Shown in pieces: positions 32,749 through 45,402 of a DNA stretch of 64,000 bases. The stretch's first letter is position 1, and each line of letters opens with the position of its first letter. Under the pieces are notes generated by a model. The model ran no database searches, had not been told where the DNA came from, and was given only the letters and a program-made list of their open reading frames with translations. Source of the DNA: Selaginella moellendorffii (Eukaryota; Streptophyta; Lycopodiopsida; Selaginellales; Selaginellaceae); the NCBI RefSeq assembly GCF_000143415.4, contig NW_003314347.1:457438-521437 (forward strand). The letters run 5' to 3'. The position numbers were made by a program, and so were the translations under genes.

Positions 32749-35258
32749 CAAGCCTCAAATTTGCAGGGCAAACTTTCTTTTCCTTCTTGTGAATATTAGA
32801 ATTGACTTTCATTGTGCAAGATAAAAATTAATTTATACCTCCCAATATATAGATATTTATATGCAAAAAACTTTTTAATACAACTAATTCAATCACACAA
32901 AATCTTTGTTTCCTTTTTTTGATGACATGCATCATAAACATGCCCCTAATTGATCTTGTTGTAGTCATTATCACCATTTAAATAGATAAACATTGAATCA
33001 TCTAAAGTTTCAATCTTTAAAGAGCATTTTGAAGTAGTTTTTAACTGATTTTGATAAAAAAATCCACCTTTAGCACAAGTAGTGCTCACAAGTATCAAAG
33101 AGATAATTTTCCATAGTTCCATCAAATTAGAACATATATTTATCATGGAAATATCATCTTTGCATATTTCCCAAGCCACTAGCTCATTTTTTGTTAACAG
33201 ATTACTTTGCATAATAGTTACAAACTTTGTGAATTCTCCTTTACATTTTTCCCCATCAACAAAAGCACCATACTAGTTCAGTAAAATATTTAGCAATTTG
33301 TAAAAGTTGTTATCCAATTTTTCCTTATCATTTGAGTAATTTTTTGGGCTGAACAATTTTGTAGCATTGAATATGCCTATATCCTTTCCCATTCTGGCCA
33401 GCATATTAATGTGTAATTTCTGAATACATTCCTTGTTTAAATCTAAGCAAAAGCTCAAGCTCTCATCTTTTTTGCTCTCTAGAATAAGAGTATAATCTAA
33501 GGCATGTTTTTGTTATTCCCCTTTAGCATTTATAAATTTGATAAATTCATTTTTAGTAGCCTCCACAAAATTACTCAAGTGTTTCACACTAAAAGTCTCT
33601 TTCAGAAATTTTCTTTAGATACTTTTCAAAGTACCATCTAAATACCTAGCAATGTTAGCAATATTCATAATTTCAACTTTAAAAGATTTTGTTCAAACTA
33701 TTCAATTCCAGAAGTATATTAGGCAGCATATGAATAGATGATCAATCTCTTTAAGACTTCCTCATAAAATAACAAACATACATTGTGAATTTGAAGCATA
33801 CCTAATGTAAATATATTTATAGCATCTTCTAGAGGCTTAAAAGCTATGACTCTTTTTCTAAAAGTATGCAACCATTTATAAATTTGATTGCATAGCTTTT
33901 GAACAATCATAAATTTAAGAAATGCATGCACAACTTCAATAGCCACTAAACTTTATCTATGCGCTAAACAATGCATTCCAAACAAGTGTGGAATGTTATG
34001 TTTCAATCTTGTCACTAGACCAAATTATTTTCCAACCATAATAAAAGCTCCATCAGTTTCAATAACAACACATTTTCCCTTTTTAAAGTTCATTTCTTCC
34101 AAAACCTTTTTGATAGCTTCATATTTATTTACAACCTTTAGTTACCATCAATTTGAAAAAGCAAGTTTTATTCAGACTTTTTTCTTTTTCTTGCATATGG
34201 AAAGAGATGTATATGATAAGATGAGCTTCCAAACTTCTATCAGTATTGTTATCCATCATAATAGAAAAGTAAGGACTAGTTTAAATATTTTGGCAAACAT
34301 CTTTCCATCACACATCTTTTTTGCATTTTACAAACTCTTTCCCACTCATAGCATTCATATAAGTTTTATATTATATGGTGATTGGCATATAGGGCATTTC
34401 TATAAATCTATTAAATTCACACAAAGATTTATAGCTTTGTAAAGGTAATCCCTTATTCACAATGAAGTACATGAGGAAATCAATTTATTTTTGTGTTGAT
34501 CTTTTTGAGCAGTAATATATTTAAGGATAGATAACCCTTTCTTCTTCTTTACTTTCCAAATAACCATAGCTAGTTGATGTTGTTTGGAATTGTTATGCTA
34601 TTTTAAAATTGGTTTTTGAAAAGTCAAAGAACCATCCTTACCAAAAAAATTATCCTTTTTAGCATATACATATATTATTCTTTAATTGCCTTCAACATCT
34701 ATCACAATATACACCTAAGGAAAACTAAGTTTCCACTTAGTTCTAAATGTTTTATTCTTTTTCCTCTTTTTATTGGTTGTAGTATTGGTTTCTTCTTCTG
34801 TTGTTGAAAGATGTTCATCCTCTAATCTGATTTTAAATCTTTCACCAAAAAAGGAATCATAAAGCTCTTGCCTTGCAATATTTTGTTAATTTATATTTCT
34901 TTTCTCCCTCTCATAGGCAATAGCAAAAAATGCTTCAATCCTATGTTGTTGTTGTCACTATCGCTGCTTTCCCATTTGAATTCAATGAAGTTGACATGGA
35001 TTAGGTCTAGGGCAGGTTGTTAAACACTAGGATATTTTTACAATATTCTTAATAATAGTTGATAGAATATTATCTGTACTGCAATGTACGAATTTTCTTT
35101 GCCCAGCAAGTGGCAACACTAAAATATTTCTATACTTCATTAGTGCAAGGTGAAAATTGAACATTTCTTTCAAGTCGCAACATAAATTAGAAATCAGCCT
35201 TCAAATGCAAAGTAAACATGCCTTTGCAGGGCTTTGCAAGGTGCAAAATTGAGGCCTA
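32749..35258 (-). mobile_element. hAT-type DNA transposon, complete but decayed, unit 3 (2510 bp)
   Basis: Target copies cactgcca (32741-32748) and cattgtca (35259-35266) flank it, an 8-bp duplication as usual for hAT. Ends are imperfect inverted repeats: caagcctcaaatttgca at the left, taggcctcaattttgca reading inward from the right. The minus strand encodes broken transposase: a finger-like region near the right end (HNNSKQHQLAM style), a DUF4371-type core around 34100-33900 (VVIETDGAFIMV, HCLAHR style) and the C-terminal hAT region near 33100-32946 (LVSTTCAKGGFFYQNQLKTT, where active hATs have a conserved Ser/Glu/Arg block). Many stops, so non-autonomous now. Confidence 0.82.
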
Positions 35259-35697
35259 CATTGTCATCCCTAAATGTGATTTGGGTGCCACAGTTCTAAA
35301 GAGACTGTCGCTATAGGAGAGCTTATGAGGATGTTGAGATATTGCTGTAAGTTCCTTCATGCACTTCACAGTGATCGTAAATGCTTCGTGATGGCATCTT
35401 AAACTTGTACCATGGCATCTGCATTGCCAGTTCAAAGATTAAATAGCCCACAACCAAGAACAAAGTGAAGAAAATGAGAAAAAATCTAAGAATGTTGCTG
35501 TCCCCTTAAGTTTCTCTGGCCATAAATTCGCTGCTACAATAGCTTATATCCTTTCTACGCTTTAAGTTTCAGTGCCCGTAGCGGATAGATGTCGTTTGGA
35601 CACTGTTGACCACAATTGACTATCGTTGACCAATGGACCGTTAACTTTGGGGTTCGATTCCTGCGCTGGGCGATATTGCCAGGGCTAGGGTTCTTCG

Positions 35698-36339
35698 ATG
35701 GGGCTCAAGCTGCGAGCAGTGCCGATCACGGAGGTGAATTTCCGGCCTTTTGGCCAGCTCCTGGGAAAGATCGGCGACGGATGCGAGTATGGATCGGGAG
35801 ACGCGCAGCTCAATCTCGCGAATGGGATTCCCAGGTAGTGCAGGCAAAATGTGGCCGAAATTTCCAGTGGCTCGATAGTGATTGAGTGAGTGATGGTTCT
35901 TTTGCGCAGATTCTACCTCATGGAGCTCAAGAAAACGGGGCTGCGATTCAAAAGGATAACGCATCACGCCAGGGTCACGCAGTGTCTGGGATCAGTGGGA
36001 GCTCATCCTTGGTACATGGCGGTCTCTCTTCCCAGCATTGTGGATCCTTCATCGCAACACGAGGGCGCTGTTCGATCCAACGCTGGTGGCCACTCCTATT
36101 TACCTCCCTCTCATGCAAGCGTCCAGGTTTTCAAGATAGATGGTCCTCGCTTCATCAAGCTAAACGAAGGAACTTGGCACGCTGGTCCTCTCTTTGGTGA
36201 TCGAGATTCGATGGTCTTCTACAGCTTGGAGCTCAGTGACACCAACGTAAGATCATTCGATCGAGCTATGTTTTCTCCCTTTTTATGTTCTTTTTATTTG
36301 CAGGTTGTGGATCACACTACCCACGTGTTTGAGGACTGA
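35698..36339 (+). CDS. ureidoglycolate hydrolase-like cupin protein, unit 3, C-terminus clipped
   Basis: Exons 35698-35834, 35910-36246 and 36304-36339, 169 aa. Start MGLKLRAVPI has four residues more than unit 1. In the last exon 7 bp are missing against units 1, 4 and 5, so TGA comes directly after THVFED and the last six residues (DVLIED in unit 1) are lost. An Asn in the conserved block is Ser here (FYSLELSDTN). The core is otherwise intact; activity uncertain. Confidence 0.72.
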
Positions 36340-36414
36340 TCGAAGATTGAGGTACAGAGCCTTGGCATTTCATGTGATATTCGAACGTGATTTTTGTGCT
36401 AGGTGATGGCGAGC

Positions 36415-36719
36415 TTAAACACTTTTTTGCGTGTCTAGAAAAGCAAATGGTGGAAATGAAACAAGTTCTTTGCGAGCTAAGCATTTCATGTCCCTTGCCA
36501 TCAAGTTGTCGAGGAGCTCCTTTTGTGCCTCGGGACACTGACTAGTAGTTGAAGGATGTACAAAATGAGGCTGATGATCCTGACTCCCACAGACCATGGC
36601 GTCAACTCCCTGGTATAAATCTTTCTTAATTGAGGACTGTTGAGGACTTCTAGCACTTCCTCCTCTCCTGCTTCTCTCGACGTTTGTGCTCTGGGGAAGT
36701 GCCAGTCTTCGTGCTGCAA
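36415..36719 (-). pseudogene. scrambled ARM-gene fragment, unit 3, further shortened
   Basis: As in the other units but missing about 30 bp with FSSDQDH-coding sequence variants and its upstream half; the frame runs into another ARM piece (EEEVLEVL, EDWHFPRAQTS) instead of the KDFW part. Indicates a second deletion in this unit. Confidence 0.6.
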
Positions 36720-36894
36720 GCGAGCAATGTTTCCAACAACACAGCGAATTTCTATAAATTGCTGGATAGAGAAACACGAGCTGAATCAAAAGAACAATCG
36801 ACGAGCGACTGTAACAACTAACATACTCACCAGCCATAGGATAGCCTGGTTTCTCTCCTTAGAGTCGAGCCAGTAAAATTGTGCGTCTTTTAAA

Positions 36895-37278
36895 CCAGGA
36901 TGGAGATAAGTCCGCTGGTGTTACCGATTCGCACGCATATCCTGTGGTCCACGGCTAGCCTGTTGGGGACTTCTAGCACTTCCTCCTCTCTTGCGGCTAA
37001 AAGAGCAGTGAGGGCCTCCAGGGATAGCGGAAAAAAGTGGAAAGCTGCTGCAGCTCTGGAGCTGAAGGCTTGGGAGTGGAAGGCTGCTGCTCGACCTCCG
37101 GATGTGGGGAAAAAGCCGACCACAACTCACTGGTATATGGGGTTCTAGTGCTTGAAGGTGGAGAAGTTGGAGAAGCGAGAGCAGAGCCGGAAGAAGGAAC
37201 TTGAATGGTTACCTCGGTACTCTTGGGGGCACCGGCAGACTGTGCCCCTTGAAACTTTCTGCTGTTCCACGAATCCAT
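36895..37278 (-). pseudogene. ARM gene copy C, remnant
   Basis: The normal first 85 or so residues (MDSWNSRKFQ to ELQQLSTF) are joined in another frame to a middle ARM part (GSLEAL, RICVRIGNTSGLISILV) at about 37028; the rest of the gene is absent. The frame from 37278 ends after 93 codons. Non-functional as an ARM protein. Confidence 0.8.
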
Positions 37279-37717
37279 GTTTAGTGTTCAAGGAGTTCTG
37301 GGCATTCTGGGCATTCTGGTGACCGTGGTATTGACGACTTCAAAGCCGCTTGAATGTCTTTCTCATGTTGCTGGCATAAGCAAGAAAACTACTACTTTCG
37401 TTCTATGATAGCACGAGCCTTCCGAGCACTTCAAGCTACTCATCACGAGCGAATCTATGATAGCACGAGCCTTCTGAGCACTTCAAGCGGCTCGTCACGA
37501 GCGAATCAATAAAAAACGAGTGCTTTGTTTGACAGTGCTGCAAGATGCGACAAAGACACTGCAAACATCAAGCTTGAGCGGAGTATATAAGGGAATAGGG
37601 ACGTTCTAACTAGCTACGACGCAAACATGGCTTGTCTAGAGGGAATCTAGCAACCACGACAAAAAATCTTAGAGAATGTAGAGACAAGGAGTGGAATGAG
37701 ATTTGGGCGGATCAAAC

Positions 37718-37851
37718 CTGCGGCCATTGGAAGCGTTCTCCAAGACCCTTCGCCGTGCTCGTTGACATTACAGCGTGAGGAGCGTGTCTTCTTCACGAGT
37801 CCATGGGCCCCTGTTGAGACCGATTTTCTCGCAGCAAGGAGATCGACCCAT
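37718..37851 (-). pseudogene. solo MYB exon 1, unit 4, frameshifted
   Basis: 134 bp instead of 133: at about 37768-37773 the sequence gacattacagcg replaces gacatactgcg, adding one base and shifting the frame in the middle of R2. Donor site still present. Confidence 0.85.
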
Positions 37852-40750
37852 CTGCATGGCACCACCAACAAGAAAATGAAGAAACTAGAAAATGCCTGTG
37901 GAAGCTTTGGGAAGAACACAGGATGAAGTTCGACTGGGACGAGAAGAATACGCTGGGTGTTATATACGAGATGTTTGTTTTAAATCAATGTTTTCCGCTC
38001 TGCTGGTCTCTTGCAAATGTTTCTAGCTATGAGATAGATGCTTCAGACACACAAGGGACCAGGACCAAGAGCAAAGCTTGAATCTTTTGACCCCTCGACG
38101 AAAGGAAGCTAGAGACTCGTATAGGGATCTAAAAAACCTGTTGCTTGTCCCGCCATGCAAACATCACTCCCTTTCTCGCTCGTTAAATTGCGGTAGGATC
38201 TCTCAAGAACATGACCACTATACTGTTGATGACTATCGCTACAGTAGGATGGACTTTGTGGTATAGCTTGGGCTGGTGTGCTCCACAGAAGCAGCACGAA
38301 CTACACAGGAGGAAGAAAGAAAAGGTAGAGAAGAAAGTGAAGAAGAATCAATGAAGAAGACGAAGAAAGGAGCTAATTACTGCTGTCCGTGAAGATGAGT
38401 GGAGAGAGCAACTTCAAAGAGCTAAAACTTTCACACGACAAACGGTCAGACGGGAAACTGGAGCGATCTGGCACTAGTGCTGCCATTCCAGATCGATCAA
38501 TATTGTTTGACAACAATGATCTGACACACACAAGACTGTTTTCTTCGTCTCGGTAGCGCCCTTTCTACTGTTGCACAACAAACTATTGCACAGCCGTGGA
38601 AGGGAATAATAGTATATAGAAACCTGTTGTATCTCGTACTCTTGCTCTATAAATTCTCCATAAACTTAAAGCTTCTTCTTCCAGGCCTAGAGAAAAGTCG
38701 GCTTCAAACACACAGCATGGCCATCTTTTAGTGTGTACTGTGCAGAACTCTCCCTTTCAACCAGGTCATATAGTTTGCCACTTACTAGGCTTAGGTGGTG
38801 GGAAAGAAAAAACTGGAGTATTCCTTCTCACGTAGTGATGTTTCTATCTTATACTTAAGAACCTTGTGTTGGCTCGAGGAGTAGTACTACGAAGTGGTGT
38901 AATGAACGCAAAGCTTGGACAGGGCAGATTGCTACTGAACACTATTGCCACTGCTACAATTGTCTCAAATTTGCAGGGCAAACTTTCTTTTCCTTCTTGT
39001 GAATATTACAATTGTCTTTCATTGTGCAAGATAAAAATTAATTTATACCTCCCAATATATAGATATTTATATATAAAAAAATTTTTAATACAATTAATTC
39101 AATCACACAAAATCTTTGTTTCCTTTTTTTGATGACATGCATCATAAACATGCCCCTAATTGATCTTGTTGTAGTCATTATCACCATTTAAATAGATAAA
39201 CATCAAATCATCTAAAGTTTCAATCTTTAAAGAGCATTTTGAAGTAGTTTTTAACTGATTTTGATAAAAAAATCCACCTTTAGCACAAGTAGTGCTCATA
39301 GGTATCAAAGAGATAATTTTCCATAGTTCCATCAAATTAGAATATATATCTATCATGGAAATATCATCTCTGCATATTTACTAAGCCACTAGCTCATTTT
39401 TTATTAACAGATTACTTTGCATAGTAGTTACAAACTTTGTGAATTCTCCTTTACATTTTTCCCCATCAACAAAAGCACCATACTAGTTCAGTAAAATATT
39501 TAGCCATTTGTAAAAGTTGTTATCCAATTTTTCTTTATCATTTGAGTAATTCTTTGGGCTAAACAATTTTGTAGCATTGAATATGCCTATATCCTTTCCC
39601 ATTCTGGCCAGCATATTAATGTATAATTTCTGAATACATTCTTTGTTTAAATCTAAGCAAGAGCTCAAGCTCTCATCTCTTTTGCTCTCTGGAATAGGAG
39701 TATAATCTAAGGCATGCTTTTGTTATTCCCCTTTAGCATTTATAAACTTGATAAATTCATCTTTAGTAGCCTCCACAAAATTACTCAAGTGTTTCACACT
39801 AAAAGTCTCTTTCAGAAATTTTCTTTAGATACTTTTCAAAGTACCATCTAAATACCTAGCAATGTTAGCAATATCCACAATTTCAACTTTAAAAGATTTT
39901 GTTCAAACTATTCAATTCCAGAAGTATATAAGGTAGCATATGAATAAATGATCAATCTCTTTAAGACTTCCCCATGAAATAACTAACATATATTATGAAT
40001 TTGAAACATACCTATGTAAATATATTTATAGCATCTTTTAGAGGCTTAAAAGCTATGACTCTTTTTTAAAAGTATGCAACCATTTATAAATTTGATTGCA
40101 TAGCTTTTGAAAAATCATAAGTTTAAGAAATGCATGCACAACTTGCCACTAAACTTTATCTATGCGCTAAACAATGCATTCCAAACAAGTGTGGAATGTT
40201 ATGTTTCAATATTGTCACTAGACCAAATTATTTTCCAACCATAATAAAAGCTCCATCAGTTCCAATAACAACACATTTTCCCTTTTTAAAGTTCATTTCT
40301 TCCAAAACCTTTTTGATGGCTTCATATTTATTTACAACCTTTAGTTACCATCAATTTGAAAAAGCAAGTTTTATTCAGACTTTTTTCTTTTTCTTACATA
40401 TGGAAAGAGATGTATATGATAAGATGAGCTTCCAAACTTCTATCAGTATTGTTATCCACCATAATAGAAAAGTAAGGACTAGCTTAAATATTTTGGCAAA
40501 CATCTTTCCATCACACATCTTTTTTGCATTTTACAAACTCTTTCCCACTCATAGCATTCATATAAGTCCTATACTCTATAGTGATTGGCATATAGGGCAT
40601 TTCTATAAACCTATTAAATTCACACAAAGATTTATAGCTTTGTAAAGGTAATCCCTTATTCACAATGAAGTACATGTGTTGCATTAAGGAAATCAATTTA
40701 TTTTTGTGTTGATTTTTTTGAGCAATAATACATTTAAGGATAGATAACCC

Positions 40751-41906
40751 TGTAAGGAACCAACTCGCTGAGGTGTCGTAGGCTAAAGGAACCCCGAAAG
40801 CATGACCAAAATGACAAAGAGTTCATCGGATGGGACCAAATCGAAGATCGAGTCCAAGACCAACTCGGAGACCGAGTTCGAGATAGAGTCCAGAATCGAG
40901 TCCGAGGCTGACTCGGGGACCGAGTTTGAGACCGAGTTCGAGACGGAGTCCGAGATCCGAAATTGGGTCCAAGACTGAGTCCGAGGTTGAGTCCGAGGTC
41001 GGGTTTGAGATCGGGTCCGAGATTGAGTCCGAGATCGAATCCGAGACCGAATCCGAAGTCGGATCCGAAATCGAGTCCGAGATCGAGCCAGAGACTAAGT
41101 CCAAATACTAATACGGGTCAAGGGGTGAAAGCCCAAAGCGTGCATCTCCCAGGGGGGGGGGGGGGGGGGGGCTCCAGGCTGTTCTTCGAAGGCTCTTCAA
41201 AGGAGATGATCAAGTTCCTAGCTTGTTCCAGCTTTTAAGCTGGAAGGGAGAACTAAGCAGAGTCAAAATTCTATTTAGAAATTAAGTCGAATGCACTTTA
41301 ATGTGTGGCTTTAAAATTTGTAGAGTCTATCTTGGCCTTTGAGGTTATGTACAAGACTATGGGCCTTCTAACTATGGTGCTGCGGTGCTCCCAGCTCATG
41401 TGGAGTGGTGCCCCACTTGAGTACCTTGTGGCTCATTGGTCCTTGCCCTTCCTAGGGACTTGGGCCTTCCCTTCAGGATAGAAGTGGGGGGGTAGAGGTA
41501 CCCATACCGCACCATTAGGCCACAGTGTTTCGCCCCGATGTCCCGAAGCAAGTGTTGCACCTAAGGCTTGGGATTTAGAGGGTCCCATGATCAAGTCTTG
41601 TTGTACCAAGGGATGTTAGAAACCTTGAGGCTTGGTGTGCTTGGCTGCTTGTGCTTGCGGGGAGTGTAGCCGAACCTTAAGTCCAGTCTAACCTGGGGAG
41701 GGGGATTGGGAGAGATTGGGAATCCGTGGATGGATGGCTAATGCTCCGTTGCTCGTGCAGTGAGTAGCTGAAACCAAGTAGGACCAAGTAGGAGTTGGTA
41801 CCATAGGCGAGAACCTTGGCGAGGGAACTTAGCAAAAGCTAAGGCAATGTCAGACGGATAGACGAGGTAAGCTGGCAAATGGGAAAGGAAAAAATTGTGG
41901 CTTACA
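40751..41906 (+). repeat. 5' LTR (1156 bp)
   Basis: TG...CA ends. Contains a degenerate 6/12-bp minisatellite (GAGTCC-GAGATC type) at about 40841-41108, a run of 20 G at 41152-41171, then a 210-bp block absent from the 3' LTR, then a part shared with it from tgcggtgctcccag (41379) onward. Open frames across the minisatellite (Ser/Glu- or Asp/Ser-repeat peptides) are artefacts of the repeat. Confidence 0.9.
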
Positions 41907-41909
41907 ATT

Positions 41910-41922
41910 TGGTATCGGAGCC
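41910..41922 (+). other. primer binding site, initiator tRNA-Met type
   Basis: TGGTATCGGAGCC starts three bases after the 5' LTR and matches the usual plant LTR-element site complementary to the 3' end of initiator tRNA-Met (TGGTATCAGAGCC) with one mismatch. Confidence 0.85.
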
Positions 41923-41965
41923 TTTTCCTCAGTTCTAGCGAAGGATAGAGGCGGATTGCTGGGAG

Positions 41966-43594
41966 ATGGCAAGGGCAGGGCGTAAGCGAACCCAGGTGGA
42001 GATGGAACCTCCGCCAGAGCTGGAGCCTCCGGTCGAACAAGAGGCTATGGATGAGGAATCTTTGCATGAGGAGGACTCCAGTGAGGAAACTTCTAAACAG
42101 GAGTCCAGTGGCGAGGTTCGGTCGTCCAAGGCTCGATTGGACGTTCTAGAAGGACAATTGGCGCAGACCAATGCCCTGCTGGAGACTCTCGTACGCAAGC
42201 TAAAGCGTGACAAGAAGTGGAAGAAAAAGCGAAAGATTGTGGATGCTGGCAGCGCAAAAGGTGCGGACCCTTCGGCAGGGACTAAGGCAAAACCAGACAA
42301 GGTCGAACACAGGCAATTCCCAAGTACAAACCAAAACCCCCACTGGTCTTCAAGGGAGTGAACGACTATAAGGTTGTGGAGGATTGGTTTTACGATATGG
42401 AGGACTACTTCTGAGCGTTGCGGTTACCGAGCTCGGAGAAGGTCCCATGTGCAAAACCATACTTGGTAGATAATGCCAAGTCTTGGTGGAGAACAACGGA
42501 GGCCAACGAAGGACCGGTGGTCACTTGGGACATGATGAAGGCGAGGATCCGCGCAATATACGTTCCTCCGAATGCCACTCTGCATCTGAGAGATGAGCTG
42601 AGTAGGCTGAAGCAGACTGGAACCATCCAGGAATATGTGAATGGGTTCATGGCAAAGAGGATACTTGTCACGGACATGGGGGATATGGATGCGTTCCATG
42701 CCTTTATATCAAGTTTGCAAACCTGGGCTCGCGGTGAGGTGATGTGCTGGAACCCGACCAACTACAAGGAAGCGTTGGATGCGGCCATCAAGGTGCATTT
42801 CAACGATAACTTGCGAAAGGGGAACATGACGGGGTCGGGATCCACGTTTAGCAAAGGGGCCAAACCAAGGGGAACGTATAGCAAAGGGAAATTCAAGAAG
42901 AGTTTCTCTAAGAATGAGTCCTCGGGGTTCCAGAAAGGCAAATCCGGTGGCCAGCGAGCGAGTACGTGGGGGAGTCAAGTGAAAAGAGACAAACCCATGG
43001 ATAAGAAGGTCAAGTCGTATAGCAGCATGGGAAACAACGTATGCTACAACTGCGGTGAAGCGGGATACTTTTCGAGGGAATGTCCCTACGCGAAGAAGGC
43101 CAGAGCCAATATGGTTATCAAGTCGGGTGAAGTCCAAACTGAGGTATGTGATCCAGTCCCTAACTCAATGTTACTCATTACACGAGCAACTTTGGTAGAG
43201 AGTTGTTCGCGACATCTACTAGCCCTCCGAGGGAAGCTCGGAGGTAGCTTTGTTAAGATCTTTATTGACACGGGTGCTTCGGATAATTTTGTGGCTGTAG
43301 ACATAGTCCGGCAAGCCAGACTAATGGTGCAGCAACTAGGCGAACCAAGGACTATAGAGTTTGTTCAAGGTAGCTAAAGCACCGATGAGGTACTTCGACA
43401 AGGGAGAGTCGAAGTAGGGACATGGAAAGTAAACATGGATTTCACCGTGTTGGATATGGCGGGATTTGACGTGATCTTCAGAATGGATTGGTTCAATCGG
43501 TTCGTGGTAGCCCTGCATAGACAAGGTAGGAACCTTGTGGTACTAGCGAATGCCCAAGGAAGAAGATCTAGGGTGGAGGCCTAAGATCTAAAGG
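41966..43594 (+). pseudogene. gag and protease of the chromovirus, broken
   Basis: Starts MARAGRKRTQVEMEPPPELE at 41966, acidic then basic coiled N-terminus. A one-base frameshift lies at about 42300 and a TGA at about 42412; the capsid-like region (AKSWWRTTEANEG, LHLRDELSRLKQ, IQEYVNGF) continues at 42418-43000. The zinc knuckle at 43042-43083 reads CYNCGEAGYFSREC: the zinc-binding His is Tyr (codon 43066-43068). The protease motif IDTGAS is at 43264-43281. A TAA interrupts at 43375 and another stop at about 43582, after an FRMDW-type motif of the protease C-terminal part. Cannot give a full polyprotein. Confidence 0.88.
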
Positions 43595-43746
43595 TAGGGC
43601 AAAGCAAGGCCAAAGATTCCTGCTTAAACTTGGTGTCCACGAGAGGACAACTCACTAAAGGAATTAAGGTAGCCTTTTTGTGCTTACTCTCGGTGAAGAG
43701 TGACAAAAAGACAGAAACGGAAGAAGTACCTTTAGTGATCTAGCGG

Positions 43747-45402
43747 GTGTTGGACCAATTCCAGGATACCATGCCAGAGGAGCTACCGGCGGGGTTGCCC
43801 CCCGCACGACCGATAGAACATAAAATTGAGCTGGTCGAGGGTGCTGAGGCGGTGGTTCGTCCCCCCTATCGTTTGAACGAAAAAGAACTCAAGGAGCTCA
43901 AGTGCCAACTAGAGGAGTTGGTGGACAAAGGGTATGTTAGGTTGAGCAAGTCGCCGTATGGGGCGCCGGTGTTATTTGTGAAAAAGAAAGATGGTTCTAT
44001 GCGCATGTGCATACACTATCGGTTGCTCAACAAGTATACAAAGAAGAACAAGTACCCTTTGCTAAGAATTGAGGACTTGTTCGATAAGTTGGGAAAGGCA
44101 AAATACTTCTCGAGGATTGACCTAAGGTCAGGATACTGCCAGATCAAGGTAGCTGAGGAAGATGTCGAGAAGATAACCTGTCGAACGAGGTATGGGAGCT
44201 TTGAGTTTCTGGTGATGCCCTTTGGGCTATGCAATGCGCCGGCAACGTTTTCGGCGCTGATGAACCACATCTTTGTACCCTATCTGGATCACTTCGTGGT
44301 CGTCTATATCGACGACATCCTGATCTATAGCGAGACGCTAAAGGAGCATGCCGAACACTTGGCGAAGGTGTTTGAGAAACTAAGGGAACACAAACTGTAT
44401 GCTAAAGAGAGCAAATGTGACTTTGCTCAACAAGAGGTAAAGTTTCTCGGGCATGTGGTGGGCCAGGACAGGCTCAAGGTGGACCCGGAGAAGGTCCAAG
44501 CGATCCAGGAATGGGAGTGACCATCGAGTGTATATGAGTTGAGGGCATTCTTGGGGCTATGCAACTACTATCTAAAGTTTATCAGACACTATTCGAGAGT
44601 AGCCCTGCCCTTAACGGACCAAACAGGAAAAGGGAAGATGGTATGGACAGCGGAATGTGAGGCGGCATTCGTCCACCTCAAAGGGAAATCGAGGAAGACC
44701 CCCGTGTTGGCATTACCAGACTTTGGTAAGGACTTTGAGGTAAAAACGGATGCTTCAGACTTTGCGTTGGGCGCGGTTTTGAAGCAAGACAACTATCCAG
44801 TAGCGTTCTTCTCGAAGAAATTGGACAAGGCTCAACGGAAGTGGCTTGCCCATGAGAAGGAATTGTTTGCGGTAGTCAAGGAGCTCAAGGAGTGGCGACA
44901 CTACCTTGGGAGACACTTCAAGGTTTACACGGACAATGTGGCAACGAAACACTTCTTGTCACAGCCCGATCTGAGAGGGAAACAAGGTCGGTGGGCCAAT
45001 GCCTTGGCCGAGTTTGATTGCGAGATTCTGTATAAGCCTGGGAAGAGCAACATCGTGGCGGATGCGCTAAGTCGAAAAGCGAGCTTGAGGTTGGCAATAT
45101 CCAGCGCAACAACAACCTTCTGGGACGATGTGCAGACAACATATGAGAACGATGGTCTAGCACAAGAAGTGTTGCTGAGGAACCTAGAGGCAAGGGAAGC
45201 TCACCAGAGAGGTGAGCTGCCAACGGAAGAGAAAACGGGCTATGCGGAACGCAACGGACTCATCTATTACAAGCAAACGAGGGTGTATGTTCCAAAAGGG
45301 GGACTAAGGAAGGTAGCCTTAGAAGAGTGTCATGACGGACTTCTTGCGGGACACGGCGGAGTGCCCAAGACGATGGGCTTACTCAAGAGGAAGTACCATT
45401 AG
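43747..45402 (+). pseudogene. reverse transcriptase and RNase H of the chromovirus, broken
   Basis: RT frame 43747-44520 shows the gypsy order: [58 protein letters not shown] and the catalytic YIDD at 44305-44316. TGA at 44518 stands where a residue between EWE and PSS is expected. The frame resumes to 45402 with the connection (LRAFLGLCNYY), RNase H (TDASDFALGAVL, SKKLDKAQRKW, HEKELFAVV, YTDN) and the start of the integrase zinc-binding part (HDGLLAGHGG). Catalytic residues survive; stops make it inactive. Confidence 0.9.

Larger units (their letters stand above)
31181..37403. repeat. tandem segment, unit 3 (6.2 kb)
   Basis: Solo MYB exon 1, promoter and spacer, complete hAT element, cupin gene with shortened C-terminus, shortened ARM fragment and a 0.4-kb ARM remnant. 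About 170 bp at 36725-36895 match no other unit. Confidence 0.85.

Noticed and set aside
40823-41111. Asp/Ser- or Ser/Glu-repeat peptides in the LTRs (also 47168-47482)
   Set aside because: They arise from the 6/12-bp minisatellite read in any frame; no start context and located in LTRs.
41152-41171. Twenty-base G run as a G-quadruplex regulator
   Set aside because: The run is 10 long in the other LTR and lies at a breakpoint; its length may be a sequencing or assembly error, so no function is claimed.
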